This document shows positions 17,925-25,594 of a DNA stretch of 64,000 bases, one piece after another. Source of the stretch: Bacteroidota bacterium. Its GTDB lineage: Bacteria > Bacteroidota > Bacteroidia > Sphingobacteriales > Sphingobacteriaceae. Each line of letters opens with the position of its first letter. Positions within the stretch are counted from its first letter, which is position 1. The translations under genes were made by a program, and so were the position numbers. The DNA is taken from positions 89,439 to 153,438 of the forward strand of contig JAEXHI010000023.1 of the NCBI GenBank assembly GCA_023450085.1, in the 5' to 3' direction. The notes under the pieces were generated by a model. That model searched no databases. It had not been told where the DNA came from and saw nothing but the letters and a program-made list of their open reading frames with translations.

Positions 17925-18311
17925 TTGGAAGATAACGCCGTACCATTACTAATCCTTTTATTCATTATAGTTGGATTTTTTCTTTTTTTCTTACCATCAA
18001 TTATAGCAAGAAACAAAAGAGACGCACTTTCTATATTCCTTTTGAACTTTTTTTTAGGAGCTACAGGAGTAGGCTGGATTATAGCCCTAGTATGGGCTTG
18101 CAAAAAAGATGCTGAACCGACCATCATTTACATAGAGAAAAACGAACAGCCAGGATTAAATCCAGCCTTGAGTAATTTAAAAGCTAACAATAAGTCTTTG
18201 AAATTAGATGAACCATTTAATCCTGTAAAGGCTCTTTTAAAAATCATCATAACCATTGCTATCATAATAGCGATGATTACATTAATTTCTTACTTATCTG
18301 ACCAATTATAG
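17925..18311 (+). CDS. Superinfection-immunity-like membrane protein
   Basis: A 128-residue protein with two N-terminal membrane segments: LLILLFIIVGFFLFFLPSII and SIFLLNFFLGATGVGWIIAL, followed by VWACKKD. The spacing FLPSIIA ... LNFFLGATGVGWIIALVWA is the hallmark of the superinfection immunity family (Imm_superinfect, related to phage T4 Imm). A third membrane segment lies at the C-terminus (IIITIAIIIAMITLISYL). The start used is a TTG; the frame stays open a little upstream, so the N-terminus is uncertain. By family knowledge such proteins can block DNA entry of related phages; here the role is inferred. It lies divergent to the XRE regulator. Confidence 0.72.
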   Translation: MEDNAVPLLILLFIIVGFFLFFLPSIIARNKRDALSIFLLNFFLGATGVGWIIALVWACKKDAEPTIIYIEKNEQPGLNPALSNLKANNKSLKLDEPFNPVKALLKIIITIAIIIAMITLISYLSDQL

Positions 18312-18506
18312 AATTTCATTGCTAACGAAAAATGAAATGACAAATATTATAAGCTTTAAGTAATTTCTCACAAATAAAGTAAACTTACTGCTCTTATTTA
18401 ATAATCAAATTAAGTTAGTTTTTGAGCATTTAATTAAGGGAAATAGCCAAATTAATCACAACCAAGGAATTATACAGTTTTTAAATTTTTGACCCAAAAT
18501 AGGCAT

Positions 18507-18881
18507 ATGTTAAATAAACCATCTTTAATAATATTCTTGTCTGCAATATTGTCTGCTTGTAATCCAACCATTAACACAAAAGATATCGTTGTTGGAAAAT
18601 GGGAATTAATTGAACCAATTGACCTTAATCCCTCTATCAGCATCACTCAAATGAATTGTGAACTAACTGAGAAAGGAAATGCCTTTAAGAAAGTCACTAT
18701 AACTATTAATGGTATAGATACTGAAGCAGACGAAGTCGGCAAGTATGAGGTGGATGGAGATAGGGTTATTTGGGATAATGGTACAGTTTTTACTCTATCT
18801 GAAGACGGCAAACTTGTAACCGAGCAAATTTTACCTTCGATGCCTAATAAGAAATTTATCCTCAAGCTTAGAAAGCTTTAA
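18507..18881 (+). CDS. Putative lipoprotein (about 124 aa), lipocalin-like pattern
   Basis: The ATG at 18507 is preferred because the next residues form a lipoprotein signal (MLNKPSLIIFLSAILSAC) with the lipobox Cys at the end; an in-frame TTG at 18489 is the alternative. The mature part has VVGKWELIEP, VTITINGIDTEADEVGKYEV, DGDRVIWDNGTVFTLSEDGK and KKFILKLRKL. The GKWEL opening and repeated strands match the small lipocalin-like domains common in Bacteroidota lipoproteins. Specific function is unknown. Confidence 0.65.
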   Translation: MLNKPSLIIFLSAILSACNPTINTKDIVVGKWELIEPIDLNPSISITQMNCELTEKGNAFKKVTITINGIDTEADEVGKYEVDGDRVIWDNGTVFTLSEDGKLVTEQILPSMPNKKFILKLRKL

Positions 18882-19195
18882 TTATGAACACCAAGTGTTC
18901 AATGGATGGCATTTTGATTATATCTAAGATTAGCTAATTAGGCATAACATACTGGACAACAAAAAGATTGCACTCAGTGTTAACAACTTATTCTTACTAA
19001 CCTCTTGATAATATACATTCAGCTTCTATTCAATTTATTTTCAATGCACTGTCAAAGCTCGAGACATACATTAGACTAAATATAATTATGTTGATTTCAT
19101 AATAATACGGTTTCCCTATTATAATTCTTCAACGATAAGCGGGCAACAAATAAAAAGTGGTAACTTAATGGTCATAAAATCAACCAAATTAAACC
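18882..19195. other. 314-bp intergenic stretch
   Basis: AT-rich, no gene seen. A short perfect inverted repeat TGAACAC / GTGTTCA lies at 18885-18901, right after the lipoprotein stop. The rest must contain the promoter of the CoiA-like gene, but no clear TAnnTTTG box is evident. Confidence 0.5.
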
Positions 19196-20269
19196 ATGCC
19201 ATTAAGAGCATTTTTAGATAATAAGGAAATCATATCAATTGACCTTACAGAAAAACAATGGAATGACCTAACGAAACGAAAAGACGAAGTTTCTTCATTG
19301 AAATTATCTTGCTGTAAACAAAATGGAATTTTGAAAAACAGTAAAGGAATAAAGTATTTTGCTCATGTAAAGGATTCTACCTGTAATTGGAAAAAAGAAA
19401 CAATTGAACAATTGCAAGCAAAAATCGAAATCATCAAAGTTTGTAGAGAAAATAATTGGTCGGTAATCCCTGAATTTTCGACAGAAAGCTTGATGGCAGA
19501 TATATTAGCAGTTCGAAGTGAAAAGAAAATAGCTTTTGAAATCGAATGGAATCGACAAACCTTCGAAAAAATAAAAGAACAACAAGAAAAATTTTTGGAA
19601 TCACGTATAAGAGGTTGTTGGTTTTTAAAGGCAATACCTAGAGAGCTTAAGGACTATAATAATGCAGTTAAAGCTACAAATGATATTCCAGCATATAAGA
19701 TATCTAGAGAAGCCGCATTAAACATATTTGCACAATTAAATCAACATAAGTTATTGCTTAGAGAATTTGTTGACGACCTACTAAACAAAAAAATAAAATT
19801 CAACAACGTTTTGCGGTTGATACCACAACAAAAGATTACAATCATTTTCTTTGAAATGCGTTGTTGGAAATGTGGCGCTGAGCAACATTGTTATACCGTT
19901 GACCGAAATTTGCTGACTATTTGTAAGCAGAATTTTAGAGTAGCGGGTTCTATGTGGGATGGAGATGACATTGATAAAAATCCTCAGGTATATAACGCCG
20001 TAAAAAGCTTCCTAAACACCGAAAAAGGAGAAAAAATAAAAATTGGAGTTTTGAAAGACCGACATAGTAAAACGATCAGTGAGAATTATCTTTCTCATGG
20101 ATGCTTTTATTGTGACGCTTTATTTGGCGATTTCCCAATGCTTACACAAAAAATGTATGCTTCCGAAGATGTTAACAGCATAAAGTATGAAGTAGATCTA
20201 AACTTAGGAGATTATAGGTATAGTGAACACCATTGGTGCTATTCCAAAGATGGTATATTTTGTGAATAA
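19196..20269 (+). CDS. CoiA-like nuclease-domain protein (PD-(D/E)XK type)
   Basis: A 357-residue protein. Residues about 35-75 hold a Cys-containing segment (LKLSCCKQNG, YFAHVKDSTCNWK). Residues about 85-150 match the CoiA-like PD-(D/E)XK nuclease core: WSVIPEFSTESLMADILAVR, then KKIAFEIEWNRQTFEKIKEQ. The Asp of MADI and the Glu pair of FEIEW are the expected catalytic acids. A likely zinc-binding CWKCGAEQHC follows at about residue 223, with SHGCFYCDALFGDFP near 305. CoiA proteins were named from competence, but CoiA-like nuclease domains are also common in mobile elements. It is followed by a GIY-YIG gene 36 bp downstream. A defence or DNA-processing role is inference. Confidence 0.75.
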   Translation: MPLRAFLDNKEIISIDLTEKQWNDLTKRKDEVSSLKLSCCKQNGILKNSKGIKYFAHVKDSTCNWKKETIEQLQAKIEIIKVCRENNWSVIPEFSTESLMADILAVRSEKKIAFEIEWNRQTFEKIKEQQEKFLESRIRGCWFLKAIPRELKDYNNAVKATNDIPAYKISREAALNIFAQLNQHKLLLREFVDDLLNKKIKFNNVLRLIPQQKITIIFFEMRCWKCGAEQHCYTVDRNLLTICKQNFRVAGSMWDGDDIDKNPQVYNAVKSFLNTEKGEKIKIGVLKDRHSKTISENYLSHGCFYCDALFGDFPMLTQKMYASEDVNSIKYEVDLNLGDYRYSEHHWCYSKDGIFCE

Positions 20270-20305
20270 TCCAGTTCAAACATAAAATTCATATTAACCT
20301 TAAAC

Positions 20306-20680
20306 GTGGAGCAGAATAATATTTTACTTAGCGAAAAGTATTTAAGCTTAATTAAGAGCGATTTTGTCAGTTTTACAGAAATAGCTAAAATGAAAAACAT
20401 TATGGGTGTGTATATAGCATACTCAGAAAATGAAAATATATTATATATCGGTAGTACAAACAAATTCAACATTCGATTTGGGACAGATTTAAAACACGAA
20501 TCTACTCATACCTTAATGAAAAAGATTTTGAGGCATAATTTATTCCCCGATAGAATGCAAGCAAAAGATTATCTAGTCACTATATGTAAATTTAAGATTG
20601 AAAAATGTTCTACTAAAAGAGAAGCCGAAGCTTTAGAGCATTTTGCTATTTGGGTACTAAATCCAACATTCAACAAGTAG
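20306..20680 (+). CDS. GIY-YIG nuclease-family protein
   Basis: A 124-residue protein with a GTG start at 20306. The GIY-YIG signature is visible: IMGVYIAYSENENILYIGST (GVY ... YIG), then NKFNIRFGTDLKHE with the Arg, and a downstream Glu in KREAEALEHFAIWVLNPTFN. The domain covers almost the whole protein. Its cellular task is unknown; single-domain GIY-YIG proteins occur in mobile elements and repair or defence loci. It lies 36 bp after the CoiA-like gene and may be co-transcribed. About 125 bp of AT-rich sequence separates it from the next operon. Confidence 0.72.
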   Translation: MEQNNILLSEKYLSLIKSDFVSFTEIAKMKNIMGVYIAYSENENILYIGSTNKFNIRFGTDLKHESTHTLMKKILRHNLFPDRMQAKDYLVTICKFKIEKCSTKREAEALEHFAIWVLNPTFNK

Positions 20681-20792
20681 CCACCCTTTTTTTAATTTTT
20701 AACAAATAATTACTTTTAATAAGCTCGATAATATAAAATATATTACTCAATGTAACTGATCAGTAGCGGTCAATAATATTATTTTATTTAAA

Positions 20793-20800
20793 TATATTTG
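20793..20800 (+). promoter_or_regulatory. Bacteroidota -7 promoter box of the DUF262/ATPase operon
   Basis: TATATTTG fits the TAnnTTTG consensus exactly. It lies only 8 bp before an ATG at 20808, so transcription would begin about at that codon. This favours the internal ATG at 20865 as the true start of the gene. Confidence 0.5.
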
Positions 20801-20807
20801 AATCGTC

Positions 20808-22550
20808 ATGCCTTATAAATTATTCTCGCTTTACGAGGTAAAGGCATTTAATTTTCTTTGCAAAATGAGCTCTATAATAAAAATCGATAATATTCAATTT
20901 CAAGTTTCTGCCGAAATCAATAACTTAAGTGTTCCCGATTCGTTTGTTCTACCAATTAATAAAATGATTGGAAGTGGCAATGGAGAAGCAAAACTCTATT
21001 TAGGATATGATGGTGAAAAATTAAATAATTTTTTTGGCTTAAGAGGCTTTCAAATTAACTGTCTACTGATAAAAGATGATCTAATTGAGTTTCATAATAT
21101 TAGTAGAAAAGAATATTTTAATCCAACACAAGACTACAAAGAAAGAGATAGACTGGTAGAGATTTGGGAAGAAAAAAAGCAAAAAATATTGTCTCTACCT
21201 GATGTTGTGTATTTCAAAGTAAAAGATCAGACCCAAATTGGTGGAACGAGGATTTATGTAAACTCTTCTGACGAGGGATACAACTTATTACGTGAAATCC
21301 CACTACCAATAGTTTCGCATTTGAATATTATAAAATTAATAAGTCCAAATGCAGAAGTAATTTATCAATTTGTACTTACCTCTGACTACGAAAATGACAT
21401 TGAGATTGAAGAGGAAATACTTGAGAAGGATGAAGAAAACGACCCTTTTGATCCTGAGTTAATTTCTATTGACACACGAAAATTAACAATGGAAACATTA
21501 TTGCGTCGCTTGAAGCAGGGAACAATCAACTTAAATCCTGACTTTCAAAGAAATGAAGTTTGGACTTTAGAAAAAAAATGTCAACTCATAGAATCTTTAA
21601 TGCTCAAGATACCCTTACCAATGTTTTACGTTTCTTCAGATGAGAAAAGTAATTATACTGTGGTTGATGGTTTACAGCGCTTAAGTACGATTAGAGATTA
21701 CTTAATTGGAAATAAATTCAAACTTCAAAAACTCGAATTTTGGGGCGACCAATTTAATGGAAAAGCTCTTGCTGATCTGCCACCATATATGGAAAATAGA
21801 ATCCTAGAAACAGAATTTACTTTTACAGTAATAAATACTGGAACCCCCGATGTAGTTAAGCGAAATATATTTAAAAGAGTAAATCGAGGAGGTGCACCTT
21901 TGACTGATCAAGAAATCAGACATGCTTTATATAGCGGTATAGCAACAGAGTTTTTGAAAGATTTATCTCTAAATCCAACTTTCAAAAATGCTACAGATGG
22001 ATCTATCAAAGACAACAGAATGCTCGATAGAGAATTCATACTTAGACTATTATCATTCGTTTTAAGAGAATATCATCATTACCCAAAGAACGGAAACATG
22101 GATATATTCTTAAGTCAAACATTGCAGATTTTAAATTCCTCCTCCAACTTAAACACAAATGAATCTAAGAAAAAACTTAAAGGGATTGATTTATCAACTA
22201 TTAAACAAATAGATTTTCAATCTCTCGAGACACTTTTTGAAAGCGCCATGAATCGCGGGATGAAACTCTTCGGCGAACACGCTTTCAGAAAAAGTTATGA
22301 GGGCAAACGAAGAACGCCCGTGAATAAAGCTCTGTTTGAAGTATGGGGCACTATATTAAGTAGTTTAAACCATAAAGACTTTGATGCTTTATTTGCAAAT
22401 AGATTTAGTTTTCTTGAAGAATACACCAACATGTATCTCAAAAATTATTATTTTGATGAAATAATATCAAGGAATGCTGGAAAATACAATTCTGTATTCG
22501 AAAGGCATTCCAAACTTAGGGAATTGGTAAAAAAATATACTAATGATTAA
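20808..22550 (+). CDS. DUF262 (ParB/GmrSD-like) protein with N-terminal domain shared with the HNH enzyme
   Basis: Up to 580 residues; translation may instead begin at Met20 (20865, MSSIIKIDNIQF), given the promoter box. Two parts are visible. Residues ~50-190 form a domain with GSGNGEAKLYLGYDGEKLNN, YVNSSDEGYNLLREIPLP and HLNIIKLISP, which recurs in the HNH endonuclease at 24463-25590. After an acidic linker (EIEEEILEKDEENDPFDPE) comes DUF262: NPDFQRNEVWTLEKKCQLIE at ~243-262 and YTVVDGLQRLSTIRDYL at ~283-299. The DGLQR motif is the hallmark of this ParB/Srx-like NTPase-nuclease fold, found in GmrSD type IV restriction and SspE. No C-terminal HNH (DUF1524) was seen. It overlaps the ATPase gene by 8 bp. 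Role inferred: effector or sensor of a three-gene defence operon. Confidence 0.82.
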   Translation: MPYKLFSLYEVKAFNFLCKMSSIIKIDNIQFQVSAEINNLSVPDSFVLPINKMIGSGNGEAKLYLGYDGEKLNNFFGLRGFQINCLLIKDDLIEFHNISRKEYFNPTQDYKERDRLVEIWEEKKQKILSLPDVVYFKVKDQTQIGGTRIYVNSSDEGYNLLREIPLPIVSHLNIIKLISPNAEVIYQFVLTSDYENDIEIEEEILEKDEENDPFDPELISIDTRKLTMETLLRRLKQGTINLNPDFQRNEVWTLEKKCQLIESLMLKIPLPMFYVSSDEKSNYTVVDGLQRLSTIRDYLIGNKFKLQKLEFWGDQFNGKALADLPPYMENRILETEFTFTVINTGTPDVVKRNIFKRVNRGGAPLTDQEIRHALYSGIATEFLKDLSLNPTFKNATDGSIKDNRMLDREFILRLLSFVLREYHHYPKNGNMDIFLSQTLQILNSSSNLNTNESKKKLKGIDLSTIKQIDFQSLETLFESAMNRGMKLFGEHAFRKSYEGKRRTPVNKALFEVWGTILSSLNHKDFDALFANRFSFLEEYTNMYLKNYYFDEIISRNAGKYNSVFERHSKLRELVKKYTND

Positions 22551-23550
22551 ATCGATTACGTTGCAAGGCTTCAAATCTTTCTTGTATCGAGAGATGAATT
22601 TGAATCAGTTAACTTTATTAACTGGGCTAAACAGTAGTGGTAAAAGTTCCATAATTCAAGCGCTCTTAATGATGGAACGAGCGTTTAAAAAAGAAAAAAA
22701 TATTTTCCTAGAAGGCCACGGAAGTGCGAAGGACTTAAAAAACAAATATTCGAAAGATGACATACAGATAGAAATTTCATTAAACGAGTTAAAATTTTCT
22801 GTTACCATAGGAGAAATTATACAGGTCGAAACGCTATTAGACGAATTTCCAGAAATTTGGTACATTTCAGCCAGCAGATTTGGTCCTAAAAACTCCATAC
22901 CAATTTTTATAGGGTCTGATCAAACAAATAAAATTGGACCCAATGGAGAGAATGTGCTTCAATGCATAAAATACTACGATTCCATTTCCCCTTTCACTGT
23001 ACATGAGTCACTAAAGCATCCAAACGCATCTTCTTTCGGTTTACTTGATAATATAAGAAGTTGGTTAGGTGTAATTTCTCCAAACATACTTTTCGATTTT
23101 GAGGTCATCGATAAAAATGACACTTCATATGCTGTATTTGATGGGCATAGAGCAACTAATGTCGGTTTTGGATTAAGCTACATTCTTCCAGTCATCACAA
23201 CCTTATTGGTGTCGACTATCAGCAGTAAAAATGTAGTTATTATTGAAAATCCTGAAGCTCATCTTCACCCGAAAGGACAAACTGAATTAGCTAAACTAAT
23301 ATTCTTATGTGCGAGAAATGGCGTTCAGGTTATAATCGAAACCCATGGTGAGCACATTTTAGATGGAATAAGGCTTGCTACTAAAGATGATGGAGAATTT
23401 AGTGAAAACATCCAAATTCACTGGTTTGAATTAGATCACGATCGTAACACTGAAGTGACATCTCCTATAATGGATAATAGAGGAAGGATAACCGAGTGGC
23501 CAGATGGTTTTTTTGATCAGTTTGAAATTAATAATGCTAAGCTATTCTAA
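22543..23550 (+). CDS. AAA-family ATPase (DUF3696 / SMC-like, AAA_15 type)
   Basis: A 335-residue ATPase. The N-terminal MIKSITLQGFKSFLYREMNL and LTGLNSSGKSSIIQALLMME hold the Walker A (GLNSSGKSS). Walker B and D-loop region: VVIIENPEAHLHPKGQTELA at ~235-254, then VQVIIETHGEHILDGIRLA. The C-terminus has the DUF3696 pattern GRITEWPDGFFDQFE. There is no TOPRIM domain, unlike OLD or Gabija ATPases. It overlaps the DUF262 gene before it (8 bp) and the 302-residue gene after it (1 bp), so the three proteins are translationally coupled and probably act together. By analogy with other ATPase-effector pairs it may sense invading DNA or power the partner; this is inference. Confidence 0.88.
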   Translation: MIKSITLQGFKSFLYREMNLNQLTLLTGLNSSGKSSIIQALLMMERAFKKEKNIFLEGHGSAKDLKNKYSKDDIQIEISLNELKFSVTIGEIIQVETLLDEFPEIWYISASRFGPKNSIPIFIGSDQTNKIGPNGENVLQCIKYYDSISPFTVHESLKHPNASSFGLLDNIRSWLGVISPNILFDFEVIDKNDTSYAVFDGHRATNVGFGLSYILPVITTLLVSTISSKNVVIIENPEAHLHPKGQTELAKLIFLCARNGVQVIIETHGEHILDGIRLATKDDGEFSENIQIHWFELDHDRNTEVTSPIMDNRGRITEWPDGFFDQFEINNAKLF

Positions 23551-24458
23551 TGACAGTATTTTACTTTAACAACTGCCACCCTCAGTGTACTGATAAGGAA
23601 GAATTAGCAAATGCGTTTACAAGCACACTTTTAGAATATCAAGCGCTCAAAACCAAGTATTCTGATGAGGTTGAAGGTGTAGTTTCACATGAAATCACAA
23701 AGTTATCCTTTGGAGATACTTGCTTACCTGAAATATTTGAACTATTAAAACAAAAAGAGCACCGAAACTACGCATATAGAATTTTTAACAAATATCCGAT
23801 CGAAAGCTTTTTCGACATAGAAAAAGCTTTCGAAAATCCAAAAGAGTATAAAATAGGTTTTGATAATGATACACAGGATGCATTTTTCCTTAAAATCGCA
23901 TATGATAACAAATCGGTCCTATTTAGTTTAGCTATTAGTGAAGAAATTAAAAAGAATCAATTAGAGATTTTTAGTGATGATGAACCTTCTTTATCGATAG
24001 ACAATCTTTTTGGGATTAAAGACAATACTGACTATGTTGAAAACATCATATTAAATGAGATAAATTCGAAAAAAAATAACTTGGAGCTTATTAAGACAAT
24101 CGCTAAAAATGCTTTTACTAGCTCGAAGTTCGAAAGGACTTTTAATAAGGTCTCTTCAGGAGTTCAAATTGAGTTGATTGTAGGGTTTCAAAAAATCATC
24201 GAATTAAAGGAAAAAGGCGAACCTATTTCAGAGCAAATCCTAAAGCATAATAATGATGATGCAGAATTAACGTTATCTTATTTGAAAATAAGAGACCCCG
24301 AGGCGATGCGACTTTATTTCTCAGTAATAGATGGGCAATACTATTTAGCAGCTTTAGAAAAAAAGCCTTTAAAAAAAGGTAAAACTACGGAACAGAGCAC
24401 ACACATTAAAAATGCTAGGTCGATGGTAATTCAGATGAAAAAAATACTCAAACCCTAA
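23550..24458 (+). CDS. Unknown third protein of the DUF262/ATPase operon (302 aa)
   Basis: It starts at an ATG that overlaps the ATPase stop by one base (TAATG). No family was recognised. The N-terminal ~90 residues (MTVFYFNNCHPQCTDKEELA, FTSTLLEYQALKTKYSDEVE) are mixed alpha/beta. A middle acidic part follows, with IFSDDEPSLSIDNLFGI. The C-terminal ~60 residues read AMRLYFSVIDGQYYLAALEK, KPLKKGKTTEQ and HIKNARSMVIQMKKILK. That layout, a strand with Arg, a strand pair, a lysine stretch and a final helix, resembles the end of RelE/HigB-type RNases. The resemblance is by eye only. Tight coupling to the ATPase says it is a working part of the system. Confidence 0.72.
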   Translation: MTVFYFNNCHPQCTDKEELANAFTSTLLEYQALKTKYSDEVEGVVSHEITKLSFGDTCLPEIFELLKQKEHRNYAYRIFNKYPIESFFDIEKAFENPKEYKIGFDNDTQDAFFLKIAYDNKSVLFSLAISEEIKKNQLEIFSDDEPSLSIDNLFGIKDNTDYVENIILNEINSKKNNLELIKTIAKNAFTSSKFERTFNKVSSGVQIELIVGFQKIIELKEKGEPISEQILKHNNDDAELTLSYLKIRDPEAMRLYFSVIDGQYYLAALEKKPLKKGKTTEQSTHIKNARSMVIQMKKILKP

Positions 24459-24462
24459 TCAA

Positions 24463-25590
24463 TTATGTTATTAAATCTTTAATATCATCTAAAAACACGT
24501 ATTTACGATGATACCTCAAATACTCTAATCTATTTTCAGGAAATATTCTCATTTTATTCTTAGCATTTGGATTTATACCCAATCTCTCCCAAGTTAATGT
24601 GCTAAGCTGCGTACCACAAATCAATTCGCCATCGTCATTGAAAGTAATGTAACCCTGATCAAAAAGTCTATCATATGTAGGTGTCAGAGTAAGTCCATTA
24701 AGATAATCTAGGGCTTGATCCTCACGATTTTCCCTGAGGCATACGGAATAAGGCTTAATGTGACTAGCAATCAGCAACCTTTCATCAGTTATTTTAGAAA
24801 AAGGGCATTGCGGCATAAATTCTATTACACCTTTTCTATATTTCTCTTGACCAATACGATAGGCCTTTCTAAGCGGCTCAGAAAATACCTCATCAATGTT
24901 ATTTTCTAAAACTGGGAGGGTACTGGGATGCACAAAAGAACGAAATTGATAATCCAAAAGTATTCTAAAGAAAAATAATGGCTTATTCTGCCCAACCTTG
25001 GGGTTGACTGGGAGAAGTTTCAATATGGACAGATAGGTAATTTTAGGAAGAATCAGTTCTCGCCATAATTGCCAAATTTGATCATCGGATCGAATATACC
25101 CTCGGCTTTGCAATTGAGATTTATTATCTGACGCATCATAAATACTAAAAAATTCATATTCATTTGAAAGTCCCTGAACTTCATTATATCGAGCATCATA
25201 AAAGTTGCTTATATCATTGTGATAAAGCTGCTCTTGTTGAAAATATTCTATTTTAGCATCATCCAAATACTTCAATAGGTTATCCTTACTAAAGAAACAT
25301 GTACTTTTTTGAACGACAGCACCAGCATTTTCCGCAGAAAAAAAAGTTTTACGTCGTTTTTTTTTATCATAGTGCTCATTCCCCCAATCAAAATACTCGA
25401 AAAATTTAGATATCGCTTCGCCTTTAGCTCCCAAGTATGTACCTACATGCTTTTTCGCTTCTCCGTTTCCTTTAAATTGCGCTAATTTATTAGATCGATG
25501 GATAAAACTGTCTTCGGCCCTAAAATCCTGAATTGAATCAATGATATTATATTCAACGTCCTTAATTTTAAGTTTCTGATAATCCGCCAT
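24463..25590 (-). CDS. HNH_2 restriction endonuclease with the shared N-terminal domain
   Basis: A 375-residue protein. Residues ~38-210 hold the domain also seen in the convergent DUF262 protein: GNGEAKKHVGTYLGAKGEAI and FF at ~41-63, then YIRSDDQIWQLWRELILPKI and TYLSILKLLP at ~165-194. The C-terminal part is an HNH_2 nuclease: MPQCPFSKITDERLLIASHI with the first His at ~277, LNGLTLTPTYDRLFDQGYIT at ~297-316, and NDDGEL. The Asn and His/Asp pattern of the family is present. It lies 4 bp after the cytosine methyltransferase stop on the same strand, so it is most likely the restriction enzyme of a type II-like system. It converges on the three-gene operon with only 4 bp between stops. Confidence 0.85.
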   Translation of the reverse strand: MADYQKLKIKDVEYNIIDSIQDFRAEDSFIHRSNKLAQFKGNGEAKKHVGTYLGAKGEAISKFFEYFDWGNEHYDKKKRRKTFFSAENAGAVVQKSTCFFSKDNLLKYLDDAKIEYFQQEQLYHNDISNFYDARYNEVQGLSNEYEFFSIYDASDNKSQLQSRGYIRSDDQIWQLWRELILPKITYLSILKLLPVNPKVGQNKPLFFFRILLDYQFRSFVHPSTLPVLENNIDEVFSEPLRKAYRIGQEKYRKGVIEFMPQCPFSKITDERLLIASHIKPYSVCLRENREDQALDYLNGLTLTPTYDRLFDQGYITFNDDGELICGTQLSTLTWERLGINPNAKNKMRIFPENRLEYLRYHRKYVFLDDIKDLIT

Positions 25591-25594
25591 TATA

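Noticed and set aside
22543..23550. Gabija GajA or OLD nuclease
   Set aside because: The ATPase ends after the DUF3696-type region and has no TOPRIM domain, and no UvrD-like helicase follows.
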